Below are positions 10,489 through 23,518 of a stretch of DNA of 64,000 bases, piece by piece. The notes below the pieces were generated by a model. That model saw only the letters and a program-made list of their open reading frames with translations, made no database searches and was not told where the DNA came from. This stretch comes from Cellulomonas sp. Root930. GTDB lineage: Bacteria; Actinomycetota; Actinomycetes; Actinomycetales; Cellulomonadaceae. The stretch covers positions 1 to 64,000 of the forward strand of contig LMJI01000002.1 of assembly GCA_001429255.1 (NCBI GenBank). Direction: 5' to 3'. The first letter of the stretch is position 1; every line of letters begins with the position of its first letter. Made by a program: the position numbers and the translations under genes.

Positions 10489-11814
10489 TCAGCTTGCCGA
10501 CGCCCGACCCTCGGCCCACTGGGCGTTGAGGTCGTCGAAGATCTGCTGCTTGGTGCGGGCGCCGGAGCGGGCGTCGTCGATGTTCTTCTGGCGGAACTTC
10601 GGGTCCGTCGTGACGATGCCGGACGCGGTGTCGATGTCCGCGAACAGGGACTCCTTGCCCTCGGGCGCCGCGTTCAGCGTGATGAGCTCGACCTCCTCGA
10701 CGAAGCCTTCGAGGGCCGCCGGGACGGCTCCGTCGATCATCGGGGACAGGCCGGCCTGCGACTCCGAGAACCCGGAGTCCTTGTTGAACCAGTCGATCCA
10801 CGCGCGCGCGGTCGCCTTGTTCTTCGAGTTCACGTTGATGCCGAGGTTGTAGTCACCGCCGGCGACGGAGTGGAACTTGCCGTCCACCTGGACCGGCGTG
10901 GGTGCGTAGGCGATGTCGTCGCCGCTCGCGCCGGCAGCCTCCGCGGCGGCCGCCATCTGCGGGATGGCCCACGAGCCGAGGACCATCGTCGCGACCTCGC
11001 CGGTGCCGAGCAGTCGCTTCGACTCCTCCCAGTTGGTCGTCGTCGGGTCGGCCTCCGTCAGGCCCTGGGCGACGGCGTCGTACACCAGGCCGTCGACCAC
11101 GCCGTAGTCGCTGTCCTCGGTCCACGGGGTGTCCGACTCGACGATCTTGTTCTTCCAGTCGGGGTCGGCCGAGACCGCGCCGAGCCAGCCGTCCCACTGC
11201 GAGAGCGGCCAGCCGTCCTTGTAGTTGGTGTAGAGCGGTGCGATCTCGACGCCGTTGTCCTTGATGGCCTGGAGAGCCTCGAGGAACGCCTCGGGGGTGT
11301 CGGGGAACTCGGTGACCCCGGCCTCCTCCCACACGCGCTTGTTGTAGACGTAGCCCTGGACGTTGCCCACCACGGGGATGCCGTACGACTTGCCCTCGAA
11401 GGACTTGTCGTTGATCCAGCGGTACTCCTTGCCCAGCTCCTCCTGGTCGCCCAGCGGCTCGAAGAAGTCGCCGAGCTGGTCGGGCGTGACCGAGCCGGGG
11501 ATGGCGAGCACGTCGCCGTAGTTCTCCGTGTTCATGCGCGTCTTGACCTCCCCCTCGTAGTCGGTGAGGCCCTCGACCTTGACCTCGGTGACCTCGGGGT
11601 ACGCGGCCTTGAACTCCTCGACATACGTGTCGAACGTGCCGTCCTCCACGAGGTCGGTACGCCACGTGAGGACGGTGATCGCGCCCGAGGGGGTGCCGTC
11701 GTCGTTGCCCTCGTCGTCGCCGCTCCCGCCGCCGGAGCAGGCGGCCGTGAGGGCGAGGATCGAGGTGGCAGCCGCCATCGCCATGAGGCGTGTGCGTCGC
11801 TTCTGAGGGAACAT
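10489..11814 (-). CDS. Extracellular sugar-binding lipoprotein of a CUT1 ABC importer
   Basis: A 441-residue solute-binding protein. The N-terminus has basic residues, a hydrophobic stretch and the lipobox LTAAC (Cys about residue 26), so it should be lipid-anchored outside the membrane. The mature part follows the family-1 pattern: ITVLTWRTDL near the start, then KSYGIPVVGNVQGYVYNKRVWEEAGV. The ATG at 11814 has GAGAGGA about 7 bases upstream. It heads the importer operon, and its leader of about 90 bases starts from promoter copy B. Substrate not determinable from sequence alone. Confidence 0.93.
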   Translation of the reverse strand: MFPQKRRTRLMAMAAATSILALTAACSGGGSGDDEGNDDGTPSGAITVLTWRTDLVEDGTFDTYVEEFKAAYPEVTEVKVEGLTDYEGEVKTRMNTENYGDVLAIPGSVTPDQLGDFFEPLGDQEELGKEYRWINDKSFEGKSYGIPVVGNVQGYVYNKRVWEEAGVTEFPDTPEAFLEALQAIKDNGVEIAPLYTNYKDGWPLSQWDGWLGAVSADPDWKNKIVESDTPWTEDSDYGVVDGLVYDAVAQGLTEADPTTTNWEESKRLLGTGEVATMVLGSWAIPQMAAAAEAAGASGDDIAYAPTPVQVDGKFHSVAGGDYNLGINVNSKNKATARAWIDWFNKDSGFSESQAGLSPMIDGAVPAALEGFVEEVELITLNAAPEGKESLFADIDTASGIVTTDPKFRQKNIDDARSGARTKQQIFDDLNAQWAEGRASAS

Positions 11815-11909
11815 CGTTGATCCTCTCGTCGTGCCGGCACCTCCGCGTGCCGACCGGGGTCTGATGAGGCAGAGCGGCCCGGGGGTCGAGCCGCTGTGCT
11901 CCGTGTGGC

Positions 11910-11939
11910 ATTCTTAGGCAAGTGAACAAAGTAAGTCAA
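11910..11939 (-). promoter_or_regulatory. Promoter with embedded candidate operator, copy B (importer operon)
   Basis: On the minus strand: TTGACT (11934-11939), a 17-bp spacer and TAAGAA (11911-11916), with the same inter-hexamer sequence as copy A at 6413-6442 apart from three substitutions. It sits between the importer operon and the divergent ROK regulator, an expected place for that regulator's operator. Confidence 0.75.
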
Positions 11940-12019
11940 CGGGCGTGTCGTGGGCATGGCCGTCCGTTCCCGGATCGTTATGGTGTGCGACGAGGGGGAC
12001 ACCCCACGGAGGAGGACGG

Positions 12020-13258
12020 GTGAGCGGCTCCCAGCCGGGTCTCGGCGCCGCGCACGCGAGCAGTCGGTCGGCGATCCTCGACCTCATCCGGGCCGCCGGC
12101 ACGATCAGCCGCGTCGAGCTGACGCGCGCGACCGGGCTGACCGCGGCCACCATCTCCACCGTCGTCCGCCGGCTCATCGACGACGGCCTCGTGCTCGAGG
12201 TCGGCCGCGCCGAGTCCACCGGCGGCAAGCCCCGCATGCTCCTGCAGCTGGACCCGTCGGCGCGCTACGCCATCGGCGTCCACCTGGACCACGCCGGCAT
12301 CACGTACGTCATCGCCAACCTCGGCGGCGCGATCGTCGCCCGCTGGCGCCGGCCGGGCGCAGGCTCGGACGACCCGCGCGAGGTGGTCGCCCGCATCGCC
12401 GCGGAGATCCGCACGACCGTCACGCGCGTCGGCGTCGACCCGGCACGCATCCTGGGGCTCGGCGTCGTCTCGCCCGGACCCATCTCCGCGTCGACCGGCA
12501 TGACACTCACCCCTCCGGTGATGCAGCGGTGGACCGAGTTCCCCCTGGGCGCCGCGCTCGAGGAGGCCATCGGCCTGCCCGTCTTGCTGGACAACGACGC
12601 CACCGCCGCGGCGATCGGCGAGTACTGGTCGGGCGGCATCTCGACCGGGTCGGCGTTCGCCGCGCTCTACATGGGCACCGGGATCGGCGCGGGGATCCTC
12701 GTCGACGGCACGGTGTACCGGGGCTCCAGCTCGAACGCCGGGGAGATCGGGCACATCTGCGTCGACCTCGACGGCCCGGAGTGCTGGTGCGGCAATCGCG
12801 GGTGCGTCGAGGCGCTGGCCGGCCCGGCCGCTGTGGTGGCCGCCGCCCGGGACGCGGGCCTCGAGCTCGCCGGCCGGAACGTCGCGGAGAACTTCGGCTC
12901 GCTCGCGCGTGCCGCGAGCCGCGGTGAGGTCCTCCCCATGGAGCTCCTGCAGCGGTCGGCGCGCTACCTCGGGGTCGCCGCGCAGACGCTCGCCAACGTG
13001 CTCGACCTCGAGCTCGTCATCCTCACCGGACCCGCGTTCGCGCTGGCCGGGTCGCTGTACCTGCCCGAGATCGAGCGTCGGCTGGGGCAGTCGTTCTTCG
13101 CCCGCGGCAGCCACCCGGTGCGGGTGGTGATCTCCTCGAACGCCCCCGAGGCCGCGGCCGTCGGAGCCGCTGCGCTGGTGCTGCAGAGCGAGCTGGCACC
13201 GCGGCAGGTGGGCGTCCGGATGCCGCTGGAGCTGCCGCTCGAGGTCACCGCGGGCTGA
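12020..13258 (+). CDS. ROK-family transcriptional regulator
   Basis: A 412-residue NagC/XylR-type repressor. A winged HTH spans about residues 15-70 (SAILDLIRAAGTISRVELTR, then ATGLTAATISTVVRRLIDDG) and a ROK sugar-kinase-fold sensor follows. The sensor has LLDNDATAAAIGEYW, MGTGIGAGI and the zinc/sugar signature GHICVD...CWCGNRGCVEALAG. The GTG at 12020 is preceded by GGAGGA; an earlier in-frame GTG at 11945 would add 25 residues unlike the family. It is divergent from the importer operon and is the best candidate for binding the two shared operators. It abuts maltokinase tail to tail: the two stop codons form TGATCA with no gap. Confidence 0.92.
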   Translation: MSGSQPGLGAAHASSRSAILDLIRAAGTISRVELTRATGLTAATISTVVRRLIDDGLVLEVGRAESTGGKPRMLLQLDPSARYAIGVHLDHAGITYVIANLGGAIVARWRRPGAGSDDPREVVARIAAEIRTTVTRVGVDPARILGLGVVSPGPISASTGMTLTPPVMQRWTEFPLGAALEEAIGLPVLLDNDATAAAIGEYWSGGISTGSAFAALYMGTGIGAGILVDGTVYRGSSSNAGEIGHICVDLDGPECWCGNRGCVEALAGPAAVVAAARDAGLELAGRNVAENFGSLARAASRGEVLPMELLQRSARYLGVAAQTLANVLDLELVILTGPAFALAGSLYLPEIERRLGQSFFARGSHPVRVVISSNAPEAAAVGAAALVLQSELAPRQVGVRMPLELPLEVTAG

Positions 13259-14505
13259 TCAGCCTGCCAGCCGCTCCAGCCCGGCGATCGGGATGGGCAG
13301 CCACGACGGGCGGTTGCGGGACTCGTACACGGCCTCGTAGAGCGTCTTGTCCAGCTCCAGCGCGCGCAGGAGCGTCTGGTCCCCGCCGCCGTACCCGCGG
13401 AGCAGCCCGGCGCGGGAGTCGGCCGTCCAGCCCGCGGCGTCGCCGCCCGTGAGCCCGCCGACGGCGGCGGCGTAGTCGATCGAGCGCAGCAGCCCGGCGA
13501 CGTCCCGCAGGGCGAGGTCGGGACGCGTGCGCTGGGCGAGGGGGGCGAGGGGCTCACCCTCGAAGTCCATGATGAACCACGCGTCGTGCGACCGGAGCAC
13601 CTGCCCGAGGTGCAGGTCCCCGTGGACGCGCTGGCGCGGAGGTGCCGACGCGAGCGCGCGGACCTCGGCGACGACGGCCGAGACACCGTCGGCGAAGCGT
13701 GCCAGCACCGGCACGGCGGACAGTGCCCAGGAGTACCGGGCGGCCACCGCGCGGGCGACCTCCTCGGGCCCCTGGTCGGTGTCCTCGACGCCGTAGGCCG
13801 TCACGAGGGCGTCGTGCATGGTGGCGGTGATCGCGCCCAGCTCGGAGGCCAGCTCGGCGAACGACTCGTTCCGGCCGGCATAGGCGCAGGCCAGCTCGAA
13901 GCCGTCCTCGGCCGCGTCGACGAACGCGGCGAGCACGCCGAGGTAGCCGGTCGCCGGCTCGCCGTCGTGACCGGGCCACTCGGCCTGCAGCCACGCCAGA
14001 GGCGCGGGGACGTGCTCCCAGCCGACGTCGACCAGGTGGCGCGGGACGTCGACGTCGGGGTTCTCCCCCGGCGCGACCGCGCGCAGCACCTTGAGGATGC
14101 CCGGCCGGGCGCCCGGCAGGATCACCGAGGTGTTGGACTGCTCGCCGGAGACGACCCTGGCCGCGGACACGTCGACGTCGGCCCCCGGGCCGTCCGCGGC
14201 GGCGAGCCACGCGCGCAGGAACGCCGGGTGGTGGGCGCCGTCGAGGACGCTGCGGCCGTCCAGCGTGCCGAGCGCGTCCGGGGTCGGCTCGTCGGTGAGG
14301 ACCAGCGGCACCTGCAGGACCGCGTCGATGGATCCCGCCCGGACGCGGACCAGCAGCACGGTCACGTCGGGGGCGAACGGGAGGGACGCCACCGCCGACA
14401 GCTCCGCCGCCTGCCCCTTGGCCGGGAACCAGCGGCGCGTGGGCAGCCAGTCGCGCAGCACGTCCAGCAGGCGCGCGTCGTCGGGGGAGGTCCGGGCGGT
14501 CAGGC

Positions 14506-14509
<4 letters not shown>
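13259..14509 (-). CDS. mak: Maltokinase (Mak/Pep2)
   Basis: This enzyme phosphorylates maltose from TreS to maltose-1-phosphate for GlgE. The 416-residue protein is at the short end for this family. It has the N-terminal cap region [12 protein letters not shown] and the kinase motifs [13 protein letters not shown] (catalytic loop) and [10 protein letters not shown] (metal-binding Asp). The GTG at 14509 overlaps the treS stop by 4 bp, so treS and mak are translationally coupled. It is the last gene of a glgE-treS-mak operon. Confidence 0.93.
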
Positions 14510-16268
<1,759 letters not shown>

Positions 16269-16272
<4 letters not shown>

Positions 16273-18290
16273 GGCGCCACCAGGTTCACCACGTGGGCGG
16301 CCCGGATCATCGGGTCGAGCCGGACGAACACCGACGGGCCCCAGTCGTACGTCTCGTCCGACAGGACGTCGTGCGCGACCACCGGCCGGTTCGGGTCGAG
16401 GCCGTACGCGTGCAGGTCGAGCTGCACCGAGCCCTCGCGCGCGTTCCAGGGGTCGAGGTTGACGACGACGACGATGGTGTCGGCCCGGCCGGTCGGGGAG
16501 TGCTCGGCGTCCAGGTGCTTGGAGAACGCGACGAGCGCGTCGTCGGACGTCGGGAGCACCGTCAGGTTCCGCAGCTGCTGCAAGGCGGGGTGCGTGTGCC
16601 GCAGCTCGTTGAGGCGGCCCAGCAGCAGGTTGATGCCGATGGCGTCGGCCTTGGACCAGTCGCGCGGCTTGAACTCGTACTTCTCGTTGTCGATCTGCTC
16701 GTCGACCCCGGGCCGCGGCACGTCCTCCACCAGCTCGTAGCCGGAGTAGATGCCCCACGTCGGGGCGCCCAGCGCGGCGAGCACGGCCCGGACCGCGAAC
16801 CCGCGCACACCCGTGGCCTGCAGGTACGGCGGCAGGATGTCGTGCGTGGTCGGCCAGAAGCTGGGCCGCATCCACGCGCCCTGCTCGCCCGAGACCTCCG
16901 CGAGGTACTCGTCGATCTCGTCCTTGGTGTTCCGCCAGGTGAAGTACGTGTACGACTGGTGGAACCCGATCTTGGCCAGCGTCTGCATCATCGCCGGCCG
17001 CGTGAACGCCTCGGACAGGAAGATGACGTCGGGGTGGTCGGCCCGCACGGAGCGCAGGATCCGCTCCCAGAAGTCGAGCGGCTTGGTGTGCGGGTTGTCG
17101 ACGCGGAACAGGGTCACCCCGTGGTCGATCCACACCTGCAGGACCCGGCGGATCTCGGTGTAGATGCCCTCGGGGTCGTTGTCGAAGTTCAGCGGGTAGA
17201 TGTCCTGGTACTTCTTCGGCGGGTTCTCCGCGTACGCGATCGTCCCGTCGGCCCGCGTGGTGAACCACTCCGGGTGCGAGGTCACCCACGGGTGGTCGGG
17301 CGAGCACTGCAGCGCGATGTCCAGGGCCACCTCCATCCCGTGGCCCCGGGCGGCGGCGACGAAGTCGTCGAAGTCGTCGAAGGTGCCCAGCGACGGCTCG
17401 ATGGCGTCGTGCCCGCCGGCGGGGGAGCCGATGGCGTACGGCGAGCCGGGGTCGCCCAGGTCGGCGAACAGCGAGTTGTTGGGGCCCTTGCGGTACTTCT
17501 CACCGATGGGGTGCACGGGGGTCAGGTAGACGACGTCGAAGCCCATGCCGGCGATGCGGGGCAGGTCGAGGGCGGCGGTGCGCAGCGTGCCGGAGTGCCA
17601 CTTGCCGATCTCGGGGTCGTACTTCGCGCCCTGCGAGCGGGGGAAGAGCTCGTACCAGGACCCGGCGAGAGCGAGCGGGCGGTCCACCACCAGGGGGTAC
17701 TGGGAGGACCGCGTCACGGACTCCCGCAGCGGGTGCGCAGCCAGCGCCGCGTGCACCTGCGCCGACAGGCCGGCGGAGAGCCGGTCGCGCGGGGTGTCGC
17801 GGATGTCGCGCAGCCCGATGACCGCGTCGGTGAGCACGCGGGCGGCCGTGCGGGGCATCGCGTCCTTGCCGGTGCGGGCCGCGGCGCGCTCGAGCAGCAG
17901 GGCGCCCTCGGCGAGCATGAGCTCGACGTCCACGCCGGCCTCGACCTTGATGGTGGCGTCGTGCACCCAGGTGCCGTACGGGTCCGACCAGCCCTCGACG
18001 CGGAACGTCCACTCGCCGGTGCTCGTCGGGACGAGGCGGGCCTCGAAGCGGTCCAGACCGGGCGCGATGTCGACCATGCGGGCGCTCGCGCGGTCCACGC
18101 CGGTCGGGTCGGTGAGCACCGCGGTGGCCGCCACGGCGTCGTGCCCCTCGCGGAACACCGTGGCTCGCACGGGGACGGCTTCACCGACGACGGCCTTGGC
18201 CGGGAACCGTCCGGCTTCCGCGACGGGGGAGACATCGACGACGGGGATACGGCCGACAGAGGTGCCCAGGGGCACGGGGCTGATCGTCAC
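16269..18290 (-). CDS. glgE: Alpha-1,4-glucan:maltose-1-phosphate maltosyltransferase GlgE (GH13_3)
   Basis: This enzyme extends alpha-glucan by maltosyl units from maltose-1-phosphate. The 673-residue protein has an N-terminal beta domain (residues about 10-110), a helical insert, and a barrel with [14 protein letters not shown], the nucleophile Asp in [12 protein letters not shown] and the acid Glu in [11 protein letters not shown]. The GTG at 18290 lies 7 bases after TAGGTT (18298-18303), suggesting a leaderless transcript. A flavoprotein gene ends 49 bp upstream on the same strand. Confidence 0.96.
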
Positions 18291-18339
18291 GCTCCCGAAC
18301 CTATCCGTTGGTCCAGGTCGCGGGCATCTGGAGCGCCGG

Positions 18340-19986
18340 TCAGGCGCCCAGCGCGCGGCCCACCGTCCGACCCGTGAACAGGCAGCCGCCGAGGAACGTC
18401 CCCTCGAGCGCGCGGTGTCCGTGCACGCCTCCGCCGCCGAACCCCGCGGCCTCGCCCACCGCCCACAGACCGGGCAGGACCTCGCCGTCGGGGCGCAGGA
18501 CGCGGCCCTCGAGGTCGGTGTGCAGGCCGCCCAGGGTCTTGCGGGTGAGCACCGAGAGCCGCACGGCGAGCAGCGGCCCGTGCTGGGGATCGAGCAGCCG
18601 GTGCGGCTTGGCCACGCGGATGAGCTTGTCGACGACGTACCGCCGGGCCATCGCGGTGGCCACCACCTGGGAGTCCTTGCCGAGGCCGGTCTCCACCTGC
18701 CGGTCGCGCGCCACGAACGTCCGCTCCAGCGCGTCGGCGTCGATCCGGTCGGTGCCCGACAGCGCGTTCATCTTGGCGGCCAGCTCCGCGGGCGTGTCCG
18801 CCCAGAGGAACTCGTCGGACTTCTCGGCGAACGCCTCGACCGGCCCGACCGCACCCGGCTTCACGCGCTCCAGCAGCAGCGACACGTCCTTGCCGGTGAG
18901 GTCCGGGTTCTGCTCCGAGCCGGACAGCGCGAACTCCTGGCCCAGGATCGTCTTGTCCAGCACGAACCAGGAGTGGTCGTCGCCGCGCTCGGTGACGTGC
19001 CGCAGCGCGCCGAGCGAGTCGAAGCCGGGGAACAGCGGGGCGGGCAGGCGGTGCCCGTCGGCGTCGAGCCACAGGCTGCTCGGCCCGGCGAGGATCCGGA
19101 TGCCGTGCTGCGACCAGACCGGCGAGTGGTTGGTGATGCCCTCGGGGTAGTGCCACATGCGGTCCTCGTGCACGACGGCAGCGCCGGACGCCTTCGCGGC
19201 GGCGATGCCGGAGCCGTCCACGTGGTCCGGCACCCCGGCGAGCATCCGCGCGGGCAGCCGACCCGCCGAGGCCGGCCAGGTCGAGCGGACCAGGTCGTGG
19301 TTGGCGCCGATGCCGCCGGTGGCGACGACGACGGCGGCCGCGGAGATCTCGAACGGTGCGACGACCTCGCGGGAGCTGGGCACGGCGCGCGCGACCGGGT
19401 CGGCGACGAGCACGTCACCCCGCACGCCGGTGACCCGCCCGTCCGTGGTCACCAGGTCGGTCACCCGGTGCCGGAACCGCACGTCCACCAGGCCGTCGCG
19501 GCGGGCGTCGAGCAGGGCACGGACGAACGGCTCGAGGACTCCCGGCCCGGTGCCCCACGTGATGTGGAACCGCGGCACCGAGTTCCCGTGCCCGTCGGCC
19601 AGGTACCCGCCCCGCTCGGTCCACTGCACCAGCGGGAACCAGCGGACGCCCTTGGCGTGCAGCCACGACCGCAGGTCACCCGCGGCGAAGTCGACGAAGC
19701 CCTCGGCCCAGGCGCGGCCCCACCGGTCGGAGCCGTCGTCCGCGAAGTCGGCGGACCCCAGCCAGTCGGCGAGCGCCAGCTCCGCGGAGTCCTTGACGCC
19801 GAGGCGCCGCTGCTCGGGGGAGTCGACGAGGAACAGGCCACCGAACGACCAGAACGCCTGCCCGCCCAGGCTCGCGGCAGGCTCCGCGTCCAGGAGCGTG
19901 ACCCGGCGTCCGGCGGCGACCAGCTCGGCGGTGGCGACGAGACCGGCCAGGCCCGCGCCGACGACCACGACATCGGAGTGCGTCAT
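18340..19986 (-). CDS. FAD-binding dehydrogenase (fumarate reductase/ketosteroid dehydrogenase superfamily)
   Basis: A 548-residue flavoprotein. The N-terminal Rossmann motif VVVVGAGLAGLVATAELVAAG binds FAD, the second half has SAAAVVVATGGIGANHDLVR, and the C-terminus has GEVLPGLWAVGEAAGFGGGG, typical of the PRK12834-like FAD-binding dehydrogenase group. No substrate can be assigned. The ATG at 19986 follows TAGAGT by 8 bases (19995-20000 on the plus strand), consistent with a leaderless mRNA. It is divergent from a GNAT gene with 25 bp between starts. It could be cotranscribed with glgE downstream, but the functions are not obviously linked. Confidence 0.88.
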   Translation of the reverse strand: MTHSDVVVVGAGLAGLVATAELVAAGRRVTLLDAEPAASLGGQAFWSFGGLFLVDSPEQRRLGVKDSAELALADWLGSADFADDGSDRWGRAWAEGFVDFAAGDLRSWLHAKGVRWFPLVQWTERGGYLADGHGNSVPRFHITWGTGPGVLEPFVRALLDARRDGLVDVRFRHRVTDLVTTDGRVTGVRGDVLVADPVARAVPSSREVVAPFEISAAAVVVATGGIGANHDLVRSTWPASAGRLPARMLAGVPDHVDGSGIAAAKASGAAVVHEDRMWHYPEGITNHSPVWSQHGIRILAGPSSLWLDADGHRLPAPLFPGFDSLGALRHVTERGDDHSWFVLDKTILGQEFALSGSEQNPDLTGKDVSLLLERVKPGAVGPVEAFAEKSDEFLWADTPAELAAKMNALSGTDRIDADALERTFVARDRQVETGLGKDSQVVATAMARRYVVDKLIRVAKPHRLLDPQHGPLLAVRLSVLTRKTLGGLHTDLEGRVLRPDGEVLPGLWAVGEAAGFGGGGVHGHRALEGTFLGGCLFTGRTVGRALGA

Positions 19987-20011
19987 GGTGGGCAACTCTA
20001 CGATCCGTCTC

Positions 20012-20415
20012 GTGACCTATGTGCTGAGCGACGACGTCGACCGCATCGACCGGGACGCGGTCTGGCGGCTGCTGTCGACCGAGGCCTACTGGGGGCGGTG
20101 GCGCAGCCGCTCCGACGTGGAGCGCCAGATCGACGGCGCGTGGCGGGTGGTCGGCGTCTACGTCGGGTCGACCGGGGAGCTCGTCGGGTTCGCCCGCGCG
20201 GTGTCCGACGCCGTCGCCTTCGCGTACCTGGCGGACGTCATCGTCGACCCCGCCCACCGGGGAGCGGGCCTCGGCCGCCGGATCGTCGCCACCATGATCG
20301 ACGAGGGACCGGGCGCCGACTTCCGCTGGACCCTGTTCACCGGCGACGCCCACGGCCTGTACCGGGAGTACGGGTTCGCGGAGCCGGACGAGACCGCGAT
20401 GGTCCGCCCGGGCCG

Positions 20416-20425
<10 letters not shown>
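20012..20425 (+). CDS. GNAT-family N-acetyltransferase
   Basis: A 137-residue single GNAT domain with the acetyl-CoA loop DPAHRGAGLGRRIVATMI and a C-terminal YREYGFAEPDE. The start VTYVLSDDVDRIDRD (GTG at 20012) matches the usual beginning of this subgroup; an in-frame ATG at 19985 overlaps the divergent flavoprotein start codon and is less likely. Its 3' end overlaps glgX by 10 bp, tail to tail. Acyl acceptor unknown. Confidence 0.85.
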
Positions 20426-22608
<2,183 letters not shown>

Positions 22609-22691
22609 CCGCACATTGTGCGGGACACAACCCCACACGTGTCGGGTGTCTCCGCCCCTGGACCGGTGTCGGCCGCGCCCGGGACGGGCGG

Positions 22692-22697
22692 TAACGT
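22692..22697 (+). promoter_or_regulatory. -10 element of the ETF operon (leaderless)
   Basis: TAACGT lies exactly 7 bases before the GTG start of the ETF beta gene, and no Shine-Dalgarno is present. The transcript probably begins at the start codon. The remaining ~75 bases to the divergent glgX promoter show no other recognisable feature. Confidence 0.5.
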
Positions 22698-22704
22698 TCC
22701 GCGG

Positions 22705-23493
22705 GTGAGGATCGTCGTCTGCGTGAAGCATGTCCCTGACATCCAGTCCGAGCGGGCCCTGGGCCCCGACGGTCGCGTGGTCCGCGACGGCGGGGACGGC
22801 ACGATCAACGAGCTGGACGAGAACGCCGTCGAGGCGGCGCTGGCGCTGGTCGAGGCGAGCGAGGGATCGGTCGTCGCCCTGACCGTGGGTCCCGACGACG
22901 CCGCCGACGCGGTCCGCCGCGGCCTGCAGCTGGGTGCCGACGAGGCGGTCCACGTGGTCGACGACGCGATCGCCGGGTCCGACGTCATCGGCACCGCCCG
23001 CGTGCTCGCCGCTGCGATCCGGCACCTGGACGCGCAGGAGCACGTCGACCTGGTGATCACCGGCATGGCCGGCCTGGACGGGCTGACGTCCCTGCTGCCG
23101 ACCGCGCTCGCCGAGCTGCTCGACCTGCCCGCCCTCCCGCTCGCCGCGGAGCTCACCGTCGAGGGCGGCACCGTGCGGGTCCGTCGCAACCTCGACCACG
23201 CGTCCGAGGTGCTCGAGGCCGCCCTGCCGGCGCTCGTCTCCGTGACGGACCAGGCCAACGAGCCGCGCTACCCCAACTTCAAGGGCATCATGGCGGCCCG
23301 CAAGAAGCCGATCACCACCCTGACCCTGGCGGACCTGGAGGTCGACGCGTCCCGCGTCGGCGCCCAGGGTGCCCGCACCGAGGTGCTCGAGGCCGCCGCC
23401 CGCCCGCCCCGCGACAACCGCGTGCTGGTGCAGGACACGGGCGACGCCGGGGTCCGGCTCGCCGCGTACCTCGTCGACAACCAGCTCGTCTGA
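22705..23493 (+). CDS. etfB: Electron transfer flavoprotein beta subunit
   Basis: This 262-residue subunit of the FAD/AMP-binding heterodimer carries electrons from acyl-CoA dehydrogenases to the quinone pool. It shows RIVVCVKHVPDIQSE at the N-terminus, INELDENAVEAAL and the signature ANEPRYPNFKGIMAARKKPI near residue 190. The GTG at 22705 is 7 bases after TAACGT, suggesting a leaderless mRNA. etfA follows after 25 bp. No fixC/fixX-type genes are nearby. Confidence 0.95.
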   Translation: MRIVVCVKHVPDIQSERALGPDGRVVRDGGDGTINELDENAVEAALALVEASEGSVVALTVGPDDAADAVRRGLQLGADEAVHVVDDAIAGSDVIGTARVLAAAIRHLDAQEHVDLVITGMAGLDGLTSLLPTALAELLDLPALPLAAELTVEGGTVRVRRNLDHASEVLEAALPALVSVTDQANEPRYPNFKGIMAARKKPITTLTLADLEVDASRVGAQGARTEVLEAAARPPRDNRVLVQDTGDAGVRLAAYLVDNQLV

Positions 23494-23518
23494 CGTCCCG
23501 AACCGAAGGATCACTGCC

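Noticed and set aside
11945..12019. Earlier GTG start for the ROK regulator
   Set aside because: The extra 25 residues do not resemble ROK N-termini, and a good GGAGGA ribosome site precedes the GTG at 12020.
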